Below, piece by piece: positions 1 through 10,356 of a stretch of DNA of 64,000 nucleotides. Positions within the stretch are counted from its first letter, which is position 1. The number at the start of each line of letters is the position of its first letter. The stretch is taken from positions 496,001 through 560,000 of the forward strand of contig JAKUDP010000011.1 of the NCBI GenBank assembly GCA_022570795.1. Reading direction: 5' to 3'. Under the pieces are notes generated by a model that had not been told where the DNA came from, did no database searches, and was given only the letters and a program-made list of their open reading frames with translations. The position numbers were made by a program, and so were the translations under genes. The DNA comes from Sphaerulina vaccinii. Its lineage: Eukaryota > Ascomycota > Dothideomycetes > Mycosphaerellales > Mycosphaerellaceae.

Positions 1-81
1 AGCATAAGCGCATGCGCTCACAGCATGGCCGCGTAACATACAATTAGAAAACATTCACATACCAACACACATACATACCAT

Positions 82-3000
82 CTAGTAGAACCCCTCAACC
101 ATAGAAGCCGTCCGTTTTCCCTGTCCAGCCCTCGCCAAAGTTCCCACAGCATCTTTGAACCTCTCCAACATATCATCCAACCGTTCCTGACTCTGTACAT
201 CACTCGCAGAAATCTCAACTTCCGCTTCTTTGCCAGCCTTCCGTGCGGTCCCTCTAACACGAATAGCACAGCTCCTTGGCACTTCATGCTCTCGAGTTCC
301 GAGGAACTTGACACCATCAGTAGCTTCGCCAGCTTCGTCTTTCCACTCGGTAATAAGGTCAAAATCACCCTTCTCAACCACTCCATCACAATCGCGAACA
401 AGGCAGGTATCGCTTGCCACAGTCGCAAAATCCACCATTGCCGCATATTCTTGCGTGAGAAGAGAGCAGAGTTGTTCTTGAACTTGACGTAGAATCGAAG
501 ATATGTTCTGAGTCCTAACTCTAACAGGAATGATGTTCTTGCAAGGACCAACCAGATTCGGATGATGACTTGATCTTGGCCGAATGTCTACAGTGTGACC
601 AAACAGAACTTCCTTGCTAGAGTTCAAGTTCGGAATCTGGGAAAGTGTAAGAGCGCAGGCTGCGACGAAGAATGTTTCGCTTGTGATCGAGATGGGCAGA
701 CTTGGTAAGGATATGATGATAGCTGAAGTCGAACGCATCGATGCGGGCTGTAGTAGATTCGGTGTCCTGGGAATGTGAGACATGCAGGATCCAAGTAGCA
801 AATTACGCCAGTAGGAGCTACTACTGCTATCCGCGGTCGAATGCTGGAGGATCGCCTCGTTGAAGCTCTGAGCTGGCTTAAGGGGCCTGCCGGCCAGCGC
901 GTCAGAAAATGCTGCGTTCAGTATCGAGATACTCTTCTCATCCATATAAGCTTGGCTTGAACGAAGTATGATACGCATATGCTCGGAAGATTTCTGTAAG
1001 ATGTAGATGCGTAAGAAGGATCGCCCAAACGTCAATGGGAAGTGCGAATCTTTCTCGATCACTGCTTTAATGGTCTTGTCCAGGCTTTCATCAGTGATCT
1101 GCTGCACTTCAATCGGGACTTCGACTTCAGGTAGGGTGGTCTGATAAATGGAGTCCTGGATCTGTACGAAGACGGTGCGAAGAATGTCGAAGTGCTGCAC
1201 CAGTTTGCGACAAGCATCAATGACCCTGGCCGGTTCCAATGCTGTTTGTAGATCGAATGCGTGGTACTCGGTCCCAATAGGTGCCCGTTCTGTAGAGCCG
1301 AGTAGCACTCTCCGTTGCATAGCTGTGACTGGCATCAAAGCCATTGGAGCAGAAGGCGATTCCTCCTTCCCATTCACAAGAATGCTAGAGCGACGTCTAT
1401 CGACTTTGTTCTTCGCAACCAGATTCGCAGCACCATGAGAACCATATGACGAAGCAGATGCGAAGCTTGATTCGAATGTGCCTCTGCGCATATCAGACCA
1501 AGGCTGATCCACACCTTCCGGAGCAACGACTGAAGCTCGGTGGAAGTGTTTGACGCATTCTGCCATATCTGCTAACCTCGGGTGAGCTATCACGTTGGCA
1601 GCAGATACGTCAAGACCCCAGTTCTGAGCAGCATTGGAGAGGCGCATGGCAGAAGCTTGATCTCCTCCGAGCTGCAGCCAGTTCGAGTTGGCAGTAATAG
1701 TAGCTCGATTCTTGATGCCCAGCACTTGCGCCCACAGTTGCTGGAGTTGAACTTCAAGAATAGTCATGGCCTGCTTGGGACGAATGGCATGGCTCGCAGC
1801 CCGCTGCTCTGGATCTTGGGATTTACGCTCAGCATTTCGGCGAAGCTTCTTACGATCGAGCTTCCCAGAAATGGTACGCGGCAAGGATCGGATAGGTAGA
1901 AAGACGACTGGCAGCTTATGCGAAGGAAGCTTCCACTTCAGCTTAGCCATCAAAGTCTCGGCAAGATCTGCCACAGTCTTTTCCAGCAAGCTCGAGTCGC
2001 TGAGACTGCCAGCAGGAACGATGAAAGCAGCAAGGACTGGCGCAGGTTGACCTTGTGGTGAGATGACTTCGGCGGCCACATCTGCAACCTTGCTTCCGAG
2101 CAGTTCGCGCATATGTGCCTCAACCTCGCCCACATCGACTCGCTGCCCACGTATCTTCTTGACATTAGGATCCAGATGTCCCACAAAGGCTAGAGTGCCA
2201 TCAGGCAGGTATCGTACAAGATCTCCGGTCCGGTAGAGCCGTCCTGAGCGGCCATGAATACCTGAGCTCCCATTGGCAAGGAAGTTGGGGCTGTGGACGA
2301 AGCAGTCGTTTGTCCTCTTCTCATCATCTACGTAGCCAGCACCAACAAGTGGCGACTCGAGCCAGAGCTCTCCGATCTCGCCCACGCCGCAAAGATGTCT
2401 CGGCTCTGAGGTCGATACAACCCATGTGTTGCCTGCTAATCCTCGTCCAAGGCATTTTTCGTTTCTCATCACCTGCTGCTCGGCAGCATAGGTCGTGAGA
2501 ATCGTGCATTCTGGCACTCCGTAGGAGCTGACAAGTCTGACATGTGGTGGAAGCTCAAGCTTCGGTGTTGTCTCACCGCTGACCACAAGCGTCTCGAGAT
2601 CAACAGCTTGCGAAAGGTCGATGTTTTCTGCTGAAGCAGCTGTAGTGATGAGTACGCTCGCCTGGAATCGGGATAATGATTCAGCTACGTCGCCCTTCCG
2701 TTCTTTGTCCGAGGGTACGCATAGGCAGGCACCATTTGTGAATGCGAGGAGATGGTTCAGCCAGGTCAGATCCGAGCTGTAAGAGTCCAGATCGTAGATG
2801 CGGGAGTTGTGGCTGATCTTAAATAGATCCGTCTCATGCAGGAGAGCGGTCGCAAAATTGGTATGCGTGATTGCTGCGAGAGATGTGCCAGACGTGGGAA
2901 TGATACACAGTGCATCCGCAGGCTTGACTCCAGGTAGTGGTTCGACAGGCTGTATATTGAGCTTTGCGAAGAAATCATCGTTGAGTGTGATGGTATTGAG

Positions 3001-4131
3001 GTCACTCAACTGCGCAGCCAAAGCCTCTGTCGCTGTGCTGCAGATCATGGCAGAAGGTCGCGAGCGATCCACGATACTGCCAAGGTACCCAATGGGGTGA
3101 TTGACATTGAGGCACATCGATGCAGCTCCAGTCTTCATGACCGCAAGCATTGCGACACTCGTCCACATCGACTTCTCGAAGCACAGAGGCACAATGCTGC
3201 CTGCACTCACGCCGAGACCCGCGAGATAGAATGCCAGTCGCGTCGAGAGCTCGTCCAGCCGGCTATAAGCAAGCTTTCCATCCCACGCGTCCACGGCAAG
3301 TGCGTCCGAGTAAGAGGACGGCGCCTTCGCCAATAAGCGTATCAGCGATGTATCAACCGCCTCCGTCATATTCCTGTTCCAACTCCAGATGTCTTCAAGA
3401 TCTTCCTCACATGCAATGCTGATCTCGCCGACTTTGGACTGCGGCTGCATCAAGATCTCTCTCAACACATGTCCAAGTTGCGAGCTCATGCGTTGCACTT
3501 GCTCGCTGCAGATGATGGCTGGGTCGTGGACGAACCTCACCCATAGCCCTGAAACAGAGACTGTGCATTCAAGCGTCAGAGCGTATAGGTCTACCAGTGA
3601 CTGTCTTCGTCGCTCTCGCAGCTGCCCCGGTCGAGCCTCTGCAGAAGTCAGGACAAGCAGCGTCTTGAAGTCACAAGCCATATCAACATGTCTGCTCGCA
3701 TCTTGTATCATCTCTGTGTGATCGAAGTGACTATGCGCGGCCATCTCTTCTCCTTGAGTTTGCAGTCTCCGCAGTGCATCGGACACAGTATCCTCCCTCT
3801 CCAGCTGGACTCGATTCGGAAACGCTGTATCATTGACGCCCGCTGCTGCGCCGAATAACACATCATCGCAGTTGGTGTAGCGGGATTGCAGTATTGTCCA
3901 GGCTAGCCGAATGAAGATCGAGGGCTTGAAAGCACTCGAGTCCCATCCGAGGCCTTCGATGTTGTGCTCAACGCTTTGGCTTGGTCTTGCGGTGTAGCTT
4001 GGTGATGGAAGTGCAGGAAACTGTTCGGCATCCAGGTTCGCGAATTGCTTAGCCCAGAAAGCTTTTGTGTCATCATGGTCTGCTGACGACGATGTCGAAG
4101 TAGGACTGGTTACATGTTCGTAGTGACCCAT
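82..4131 (-). CDS. NRPS-like protein with degenerate domains (partial C - A - T - C)
   Basis: Single-exon 1,349-residue protein starting at the ATG at 4131 and ending in TAG. The domain order is that of a nonribosomal peptide synthetase. It opens with the C-terminal half of a condensation domain (about residues 10-245). An adenylation domain follows (about 260-770) with recognisable late motifs (YRTGDLVRY, KKIRGQRVDVGEVE, ISGKLDRKKLR). Then come a carrier domain (about 790-870) and a terminal condensation domain (about 930-1345). The key residues look lost. The A-domain phosphate loop is shortened to PTSGTSLAAITHTN. The carrier motif is LGGDQ, with Gln825 where the phosphopantetheine Ser should be. 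The HHxxxDG of the last C domain is replaced by a stretch around SSQAYMDEKS. The C-dA-T-C order recalls the second half of NPS6/SidD siderophore synthetases (inference). No intact upstream module exists between 4132 and 4659. Confidence 0.85.
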   Translation of the reverse strand: MGHYEHVTSPTSTSSSADHDDTKAFWAKQFANLDAEQFPALPSPSYTARPSQSVEHNIEGLGWDSSAFKPSIFIRLAWTILQSRYTNCDDVLFGAAAGVNDTAFPNRVQLEREDTVSDALRRLQTQGEEMAAHSHFDHTEMIQDASRHVDMACDFKTLLVLTSAEARPGQLRERRRQSLVDLYALTLECTVSVSGLWVRFVHDPAIICSEQVQRMSSQLGHVLREILMQPQSKVGEISIACEEDLEDIWSWNRNMTEAVDTSLIRLLAKAPSSYSDALAVDAWDGKLAYSRLDELSTRLAFYLAGLGVSAGSIVPLCFEKSMWTSVAMLAVMKTGAASMCLNVNHPIGYLGSIVDRSRPSAMICSTATEALAAQLSDLNTITLNDDFFAKLNIQPVEPLPGVKPADALCIIPTSGTSLAAITHTNFATALLHETDLFKISHNSRIYDLDSYSSDLTWLNHLLAFTNGACLCVPSDKERKGDVAESLSRFQASVLITTAASAENIDLSQAVDLETLVVSGETTPKLELPPHVRLVSSYGVPECTILTTYAAEQQVMRNEKCLGRGLAGNTWVVSTSEPRHLCGVGEIGELWLESPLVGAGYVDDEKRTNDCFVHSPNFLANGSSGIHGRSGRLYRTGDLVRYLPDGTLAFVGHLDPNVKKIRGQRVDVGEVEAHMRELLGSKVADVAAEVISPQGQPAPVLAAFIVPAGSLSDSSLLEKTVADLAETLMAKLKWKLPSHKLPVVFLPIRSLPRTISGKLDRKKLRRNAERKSQDPEQRAASHAIRPKQAMTILEVQLQQLWAQVLGIKNRATITANSNWLQLGGDQASAMRLSNAAQNWGLDVSAANVIAHPRLADMAECVKHFHRASVVAPEGVDQPWSDMRRGTFESSFASASSYGSHGAANLVAKNKVDRRRSSILVNGKEESPSAPMALMPVTAMQRRVLLGSTERAPIGTEYHAFDLQTALEPARVIDACRKLVQHFDILRTVFVQIQDSIYQTTLPEVEVPIEVQQITDESLDKTIKAVIEKDSHFPLTFGRSFLRIYILQKSSEHMRIILRSSQAYMDEKSISILNAAFSDALAGRPLKPAQSFNEAILQHSTADSSSSSYWRNLLLGSCMSHIPRTPNLLQPASMRSTSAIIISLPSLPISITSETFFVAACALTLSQIPNLNSSKEVLFGHTVDIRPRSSHHPNLVGPCKNIIPVRVRTQNISSILRQVQEQLCSLLTQEYAAMVDFATVASDTCLVRDCDGVVEKGDFDLITEWKDEAGEATDGVKFLGTREHEVPRSCAIRVRGTARKAGKEAEVEISASDVQSQERLDDMLERFKDAVGTLARAGQGKRTASMVEGFY

Positions 4132-4659
4132 GATGTGCACGTCTGGCGATTGTGAGTTGAAGCTTGCTGCAAAGTGGAGCGTTGGTCAAGATTGTCAATG
4201 AGCAGACGTCACGATGTATAGTCCAGGACGCGTGTGAAACATGTTCATAGCTGCCATGGTATGTATGTGAGCTGTTTCGGAGCTTGTAGGTAGACCATCT
4301 CGCCAACGGTCAGGTCTCAGCCAAGCATGGTCAAGTATGGTACGCCGCAACGGCTGGCGTGGTGCCGATCCAGCTCGTCTCGAATTGCGATCTCATTTCG
4401 TAGACGAACACGGCCACATATCAAGTCCAAGGGCAGTTTGTCGTGGTCGTGCGTCGAGCAGCCGTCCTATAGTGAGGCTAGACCTGTGTGAATGTAGGAG
4501 TGCTGCAGCCAGACTGCCACAGACTCAGACAGATTATGAACTGTGAACTTGCGACGTTCGGTCTGAGTACTCGTCGCGCCGTAGTCTTCACACAGTTGTT
4601 GCCGATGGACAATCACTGAAGCAGTCTCGCGTTATCGCAGGTAGCCTTTCGCGACACCA
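4132..4659. other. Intergenic, upstream of the NRPS-like gene
   Basis: No convincing coding exon. In the frame of the NRPS-like gene the sequence stays open for only about 50 bases before a TGA. The missing N-terminal half of its first C domain is therefore not directly upstream. Confidence 0.6.
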
Positions 4660-5373
4660 TCAGGCAAGACCATACCCTGGCGCAAGTGCTCTCAACACCG
4701 ACCTCTGGTATCTCCTTGAATCAGTCAAAAGCGCCAACAGGGCCATCAGCGCGCTCATCTCGGCCATTTCTCCAAGCTGTCGCCGATACTTGATCGTGCC
4801 CTTGTGCGTCCTCGTACCCATGTGGTGCTCCACGTAGACAGCGACAACTTCGTCGGTAATCTCGTCCACGAGCTTGTAGTCCTTATGAGACATCTTCGAC
4901 GCGCCTAGCTTGGTATCGCTTGTCTTCTGCCAATGTAGTTTCTCCTTGTGTCGCTGACCATTGGCCATCGTCGTAGAGCTCTCGAAGCGATGTGTGCTAT
5001 CAGCGAAGATGCCATCTCTGGCGCAGCGGACTATATCCCAGTCATCACCGGCGGGAGACTTGAGCCCTCCAACATATATCTTGAAGTCTTTCGAGTACAG
5101 TATGGACTCCGTGCAGCCGAGTCGTGGTCCTTTCGCATCGTAGCCAGCATAAAGAATCACATCTGGACCATCTTTGGTATTGTAGGACGCCGCATAGTAT
5201 AGTACGCGCCCGTCCTGCTTGATATGTGGGTTCGTCGACGTGCTGGAAGAATGATGCAGCTCGAATACGTGGAAACTGTCGCTCGCGGTGGTCTGGGTAG
5301 CGTTGAATGCCGGATCGATCGTAGCATAGGACGGTGGTCGTGTCAGTGGTGGAAGAGACTCTGTATCCATCAT
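4660..5373 (-). CDS. Small tubby/LURP-like fungal protein, uncharacterised
   Basis: Intronless 237-residue protein, ATG at 5373, TGA stop. After a Ser/Thr/Pro-rich N-terminus, residues 35-215 show alternating short beta-strand-like segments: VLYYAASYN, DVILYAGYD, FKIYVGG, LHWQKTSD, YKLVDEITDEVVAVYVEHH. This resembles fungal proteins with the tubby C-terminal-like (LURP-one-related) beta-barrel. No catalytic motif or signal peptide is visible. It lies on the same strand as the NRPS-like gene, 528 bases upstream of it. The family assignment rests on strand pattern only; the open reading frame itself is well supported. Confidence 0.6.
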   Translation of the reverse strand: MMDTESLPPLTRPPSYATIDPAFNATQTTASDSFHVFELHHSSSTSTNPHIKQDGRVLYYAASYNTKDGPDVILYAGYDAKGPRLGCTESILYSKDFKIYVGGLKSPAGDDWDIVRCARDGIFADSTHRFESSTTMANGQRHKEKLHWQKTSDTKLGASKMSHKDYKLVDEITDEVVAVYVEHHMGTRTHKGTIKYRRQLGEMAEMSALMALLALLTDSRRYQRSVLRALAPGYGLA

Positions 5374-6863
5374 GACTTGTTTTGCTGGACTGTCAGTTCG
5401 AAGGTACTCCTCGGGTCGTCACGGTCACCTCAGTATGTGGTAGTGGTCTGCTCTTTATACCATACGAAATCCTTCGACGCCTACCGTGCCATTCGTGCCT
5501 AGTAGCCATGCTTCATTGAGCACATTGAGCACAGCACGAATCCTTCAGCGAGGCTCGCCCGCTGCAAGTACTGCTCGAGCTGCCGTTAACAGACTGAAAG
5601 ATGGTCGATCGGTGTCAGGTGGTGCTTGTTGCAGGACGAAGGATGGCTTTGAGCAAGGCTGTGCTCGGCACTCATCGGCCGTTGTGAAGCTTGTCCGCGC
5701 ACCCTTGCAAAGCACAAGCATAAAAACTGATACAGGAGTTCTCAGCAACAGCTTCACCTCAGGTCGTACTAGCTACTTGTTCGACTGAAGCGCGACAAGG
5801 CGGCACAGATCTGTGCCACCCCAATGTTACCAAGACAAGGCCAACGGAAGACGAGAACAACTGTCCTCCAGCCCCGACAGACCCCAAGAAACTAGTTACC
5901 AAGACCAGCGACTCCATTCTGCTGACACTATGATCAATCAAGCACCCTGAGAGTCTTCATTGGTATAGGGCAACAGCATCGGGCTACGGACGCTGTCGTG
6001 CAAACCAGCCTGTCGATGCTATGGCGCAGCCTCACGTACATCGTCGTTCCGTCAATGCAAATGCTAACACGGTCCTGATCGAGTGTGCTTGTCACGGTGC
6101 AGTGGCCTTACTTGCAACAGTGGTCGGAGCTCGAGAACTACAGTGATAGGTTGGTGAGGCAGTCATCTATAGAGCAGGATACTTCTTAGTGTGCAGCTTA
6201 CGCATTTCCCAAAGCAGGCCTTTGCTGCAGCTTCGTTCGCACTACCCTCCTGTGTGTACACGTTAGCTTACAGATCCCTGCGTAGATCAGCTCACAACTT
6301 ACGCATCCTTGACAACACTTCGCGAGCGGGTCATTACAGGCGGGGTCGCAGCTTGGGTCAGCCCGACGCTAAAGGAGCTCGATCGGACTGTCGTAGGACG
6401 CTTCGCTAGGAATGTCGTTGGATGCCTCATTTCTACATCGCTGGTATTTGGCTTCAATAACAATGATGCAGGCGTAGTAGTAACGCGGGCCAACCGCATT
6501 GCAGCCAATCTTGTCGAAAGTGTGAATCGCTGCGCATAGGAAGATTGAGCCATGGTTGTAAAGCGCTGTTGCACTAAGGGTGAGCAGTGCAGTAGAGAGC
6601 AAAGATGATAGATGCATAGCGTTGACAGACAACTAATCGGTAATCTCGGTGTGCAGGCAGGGCAACAAGAAGATGCCTTTCGTAATGATGGCGGTTGGAG
6701 AGCACGCGCTCTCAAAAGAGGTGGCTGTGGCATTGAGCTTCCTTTTGTATTTCTTTGGAAGATGTATCATCACAACGAGCGGCATCGGATGAGGGCAACT
6801 GTAACCTTTCCGCATGGATATGAGAACTTGGTCTGTTCTGATAAGAGTATAGTTGCTTGAGTA
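5374..6863. other. Intergenic, no gene seen
   Basis: Only short overlapping frames on both strands, none with a recognisable motif or good start context. It adjoins the MITE at 6872-6997. Confidence 0.5.
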
Positions 6864-6871
6864 GGTATGTC

Positions 6872-6997
6872 CAGTGAGCTTGTTGGATTGGAGCCTTTTG
6901 GAGTAGATGAAGCTTCTCAGTGGATGCTAGGCCTTCGACTTGGAGTGGAGTGGACTATACCCTTCCTGCACTCCACTCCACTCCAACAAGCTCACTG
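6872..6997. mobile_element. hAT-type MITE with 8-base target duplication
   Basis: The 126-base element has terminal inverted repeats of about 22 bases. It starts CAGTGAGCTTGTTGG and ends with the complement CCAACAAGCTCACTG; one mismatch is seen over 22 positions. It is flanked by a perfect 8-base direct repeat, GGTATGTC, at 6864-6871 and 6998-7005. CAGTG...CACTG ends with 8-base duplications are the signature of hAT transposons. There is no coding capacity, so it must have been moved by a transposase elsewhere. A second internal inverted repeat (GGAGTGGAGTG near 6942, CACTCCACTCC near 6969) lies inside it. The perfect target duplication suggests a fairly recent insertion. Confidence 0.85.
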
Positions 6998-7526
6998 GGT
7001 ATGTCGCTATAGACTGCCGGCGACAAGGCATGCCAAGCGTTCGCGAAGTCTAAGCACATCAAGATGGAGCTCCGCTGTCAACTGGGCTCTACAGAGAGCT
7101 GGAGTATCGCATCCTCGCTGTCTGTCTATAGTCTCTCCAGAGTACGCTATTGTATCGACAAACGGACTGTCCTTTCTGTCTTCGAGCGGCCTTTCAATGG
7201 CCTGAGGGCTGGCAAGATTGATGATCGTTATTGAAGTCTCATGAGAAGTTAGCACTGACTACAACAACGGCGTTCAGCTGGGTGCAATACCAAGTGCCGT
7301 TGAAGTTCAGAGGGCGTTGGAGTTGCATTCTACAACAGCGTACGTCTGGGATCCAGGCTTTACCAAGAATTCTTAGGCAAGGGCAGTGTTCGCTGGCACA
7401 TTCTGCTTTGAGGCTCTGCCTCCGTACGCGGTATGCAACGAAGGGTGAGGAGTGGACTATTGCAACGTCAAAGTCTGATGCTCTGCGATGGTCTGTACGT
7501 TCGGTGTCTGAACGCCAGAAAGCACA

Positions 7527-9219
7527 ATGCTCACACACTTCCTTGTCTCGCTTCTGCATATCGTAGGAGCAGGGAGTATTCCTGTGCCATATGATGTGCC
7601 TTTCGCTCAGAACCACATCTCTAACAATGCTTGCGATCTTCCATTGACGCCAACACCGCTTCACAAGTCTGCACCTGATCATGGCCGATACACTTTCGCT
7701 CAGTTCATTGATCATGCCAATCCAGGACTGGGTTTTTTCTCCCAAGCTTTCCTATGGAACAGCTCTTTCTGGAGACCTGGAGCACCTATTGTTATCTTCC
7801 TGCCCGGAGAGTCTGCCATCGACAAGTATGGAATCTGTTCACGTGCCGACTTCTCTACCGTCGGTGTTATTGCCGAAAACCTTGGTGCTGCGACCATTAT
7901 CCTCGAGCACCGTTATTTTGGGTCGAGTCTGCCATACCACAACTTCACAAAGGCAATTTTGCGATACTTCACTGTCGAGAATGCACTAAGAGACGTAGTG
8001 CGCTTTGCTGAAGAGTTCAGTGCCCCATGGACTGACAGCCCGAGCACTGCAAAGGACGTACCATAGATCCTCATCGGTATGTATACCGTCGCAATGATCT
8101 CTGAGCCAGGATTGATTGTTTCCAGGCGGGAGCTACTCGGCAGCACAGACTGGCTGGATCGCAAATATTATGCCAGGCACTTTCTGGGCATACCTTTCAG
8201 CCTCGCCTATTCTCCAGGCAATCCCGTCTTACTAGGCTTACTTCTTGCCTCTGATAGAGCATGGGCGAGAGGGCTGTGTGAGACTGATGAGCAGCGTCAC
8301 CTAGTTCATAAATACTGTTATCGAGGCCGGCGATAAAGAGAGTCTACAAACGATCAAGACCCTCTTTGGACTTGCCGAGATGAAGACGCAAGACTTCATA
8401 TACAATCTGAGCTTTTACTGGAGTGAATGGAGTAGGATCGATATCGGCCAGAACTCCTCCACAATTGACACCTATTGCGCCTGGATCGAAGGCTCGGACC
8501 ATGACCTGGAATTGGAGGACATGTACCAGCAATTGTTTGAATCTCACTCAGAGCAATTCGACAAATCGATAGAGGCACGGGCAGACTGGGCTGTATCGTC
8601 CGAGCAGACCGTTCGAGCTCTTCTGACTTATGCTAACAGCTTCCGAGAGGATCTTGCCCCCAGATTGTGTGTCGACGGAAGATGTCTAGACGAGACATAC
8701 GCGCAGCTCAGCGAGCCCTTCGGAACCGATCAGATGTATGAGTGGCTTCTATGCAACGATATAATGGGTGGATATGTGACCGGTGCACCTGCAGGGGCTT
8801 CGTCGACTCCGGTGGTCAGTCGCTATCTAACATACGACTACTTCCAGAAGAGATGCGCGATAGTCCATTCGCCAGAGCCTGGCGGAGAGCTCGAAGATAC
8901 AGCTTCAGGTCATCGCACAGCCGAGGACTTTAATAGATATACAGGCGGCTGGTCTCCAGCGAATGCACGGCGCATTATCTATAGTGCTAGTGAGATGGAT
9001 GTGTGGCGGGAGATGTCGGTTTCGGCCAAGCAACGCCCTGGTGGACCGCTGCAGAGCGACCCTGAGTTAGATGTTGTTGTACACTTGATCAAAACAGGCT
9101 GGCATCACAGTGAAATGTACACCCGTAATGCCGAACTGGACGGTGAAGTTGGGCGTGTACGGGATGAGGAAGTGGACCAGATATGTCACTGGGTACAGCA
9201 ATGGCCGGGATATAGGTAG
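7527..9219 (+). pseudogene. Secreted S28-family serine peptidase with three in-frame TAG codons
   Basis: Homologous throughout to fungal S28 (Pro-Xaa carboxypeptidase-like) serine peptidases. Exon 1 is 7527-8076, a 49-base intron spans 8077-8125 (GTATGT...TTTCCAG), and exon 2 is 8126-9219: 547 codons, the usual family length. A signal peptide (about residues 1-16), the EHRYFG motif, the nucleophile motif GGSYS (Ser186), and the likely Asp475 (SEMDVWRE) and His510/511 (GWHHSE) are all present. The frame is broken only by TAG at codons 180 (8064-8066), 220 (8233-8235) and 243 (8302-8304). There is no frameshift and no TAA or TGA. Each TAG sits where the family has, or can carry, Trp (for example PSY-TAG-AYF), so each differs from TGG by one G-to-A. 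It is either a young pseudogene (RIP-like change) or a transcript recoded by UAG-to-UGG editing. No intron can remove the stops. Confidence 0.85.
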
Positions 9220-9459
9220 TTGTCACGGTATGTGTTCTTGAAGTGCATAAGTAGAGCTATGCAACGAGAGTAGCGCGGTTCCCAGGATCACTCCTCAGAT
9301 GCAGATACTCGAGGTCTCGTCCAGTCCAGCTCAGTCCAAGGGAATCGTCAATCCAGTTCAGTCAGACTCCAGTGAGAGCTCGATCCACACAAAAAGCTCC
9401 TGTTCATCAATCCCACTCTTTCTTATCTGCGTTTGAACACTACGCTGGTCTGCCCAAAA

Positions 9460-10356
9460 TCAAGCTAAAGCCACGCCGCCAGTGCTGTCGTCAGAACTCG
9501 AAGCCTCATCATCAGCCTCCTCCTCGTCGTCAAACTCATCTTCCTCCTCATCAGAGTCAGCAAAGTCCTGCCACATCTGAGCGTCACTCTTGCCGCCCTG
9601 CTTGGTCTTCTCTGCTCGCTTCAGCTCGTCATCCAAGTCTCGAGCGGCTTTAGCATCACGCTCAAGCGCCAGTCTCTGTTCCACGCCTTTGGGCCACTTT
9701 TCCTCGTCCTGAGTCTCACGCGATGCAGCCTGAACCGCTTCCTGCTTTTCTTCGAGGACCGCGTCACGCTTGGGCTTCGGTAACTCTCTCCATGCCTTTG
9801 CATCTGCTTGTCGAATCTCGTAGGCATAGGCAGTCTCTTGGACCTTGCGCTCCCGATCCTTGCTGTCTCGAATCACCTCCTCGGGTTGCTCTCGTTCTAA
9901 CTTCGCCAGACGTTCGCGCGCTGCCTTGGTCCAGCCGTGCGTTGTGTCATCGGCGTATGGCTTCTCGTCATACGCTCCTGTTCGCGGTGGAGGTCCCTGA
10001 ATTGCTTCCAGATTGTACTAGTCGTCAAGCTGGCGAGCAAATGCCGCATCAGCGTCGATTTGCGCTTGTTGGTCCGCGCGCTCCATTGCACCCGCTGGTC
10101 CTGAGCCGAGAGTGTTTGGCGGTAAGGCTAGACGATGCTGCTGATCGGCTGCTGCCAGTCGTCGCAAGGAATCCAAAAATGCCTCTCGCTCGTGTTGTTG
10201 TTGGGTCTGCGGGAGTTGGCGGACAGGCAAGGTCTGCTGTTCATCTTGTGCTTCTGTTTCCTGTGCTTCTGCTGCTGCTTCATCCGCCGCACTGGCAGAC
10301 GCCGTGGTGCAGTCCATTGGGTCAGAGACGGGCAAATCTTGGATATTGTCTGCCAT
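9460..10356 (-). CDS. Charged coiled-coil-like protein of unknown function, frame interrupted by one TAG
   Basis: ATG at 10356, TGA at 9460, 298 codons counting an in-frame TAG at codon 113 (10018-10020). Coding character continues unchanged across the TAG: ARQLDD before it and YNLEAIQGPPPRTGAYDEKP after it. The protein is rich in Gln, Ala, Glu and Lys, probably helical, and ends in a long acidic stretch (SDEEEDEFDDEEEADDEASS). No usable splice donor precedes the TAG that would restore the frame. As in the convergent S28 gene, the interrupting codon is TAG. The missing residue could be Trp (TGG) or Gln (CAG). Either the true product is the 112-residue front part, or the codon is recoded, or the gene is decaying. 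I do not recognise the family. Confidence 0.55.

Noticed and set aside
7239..7745. 168-codon minus-strand frame
   Set aside because: It overlaps the first exon of the S28 gene antisense and shows no family features.
8064..8304. Introns or a reassigned UAG codon to explain the stops in the S28 gene
   Set aside because: The only donor near the first TAG gives a frameshift, and no donor exists near the second. A 27-base GTGAGA...CTAG interval at 8278-8304 is too short to be an intron here. TAG is used as a real terminator by several intact genes in the window (NRPS-like, ABM, second UstYa-like, dynamin), so the code is not reassigned.
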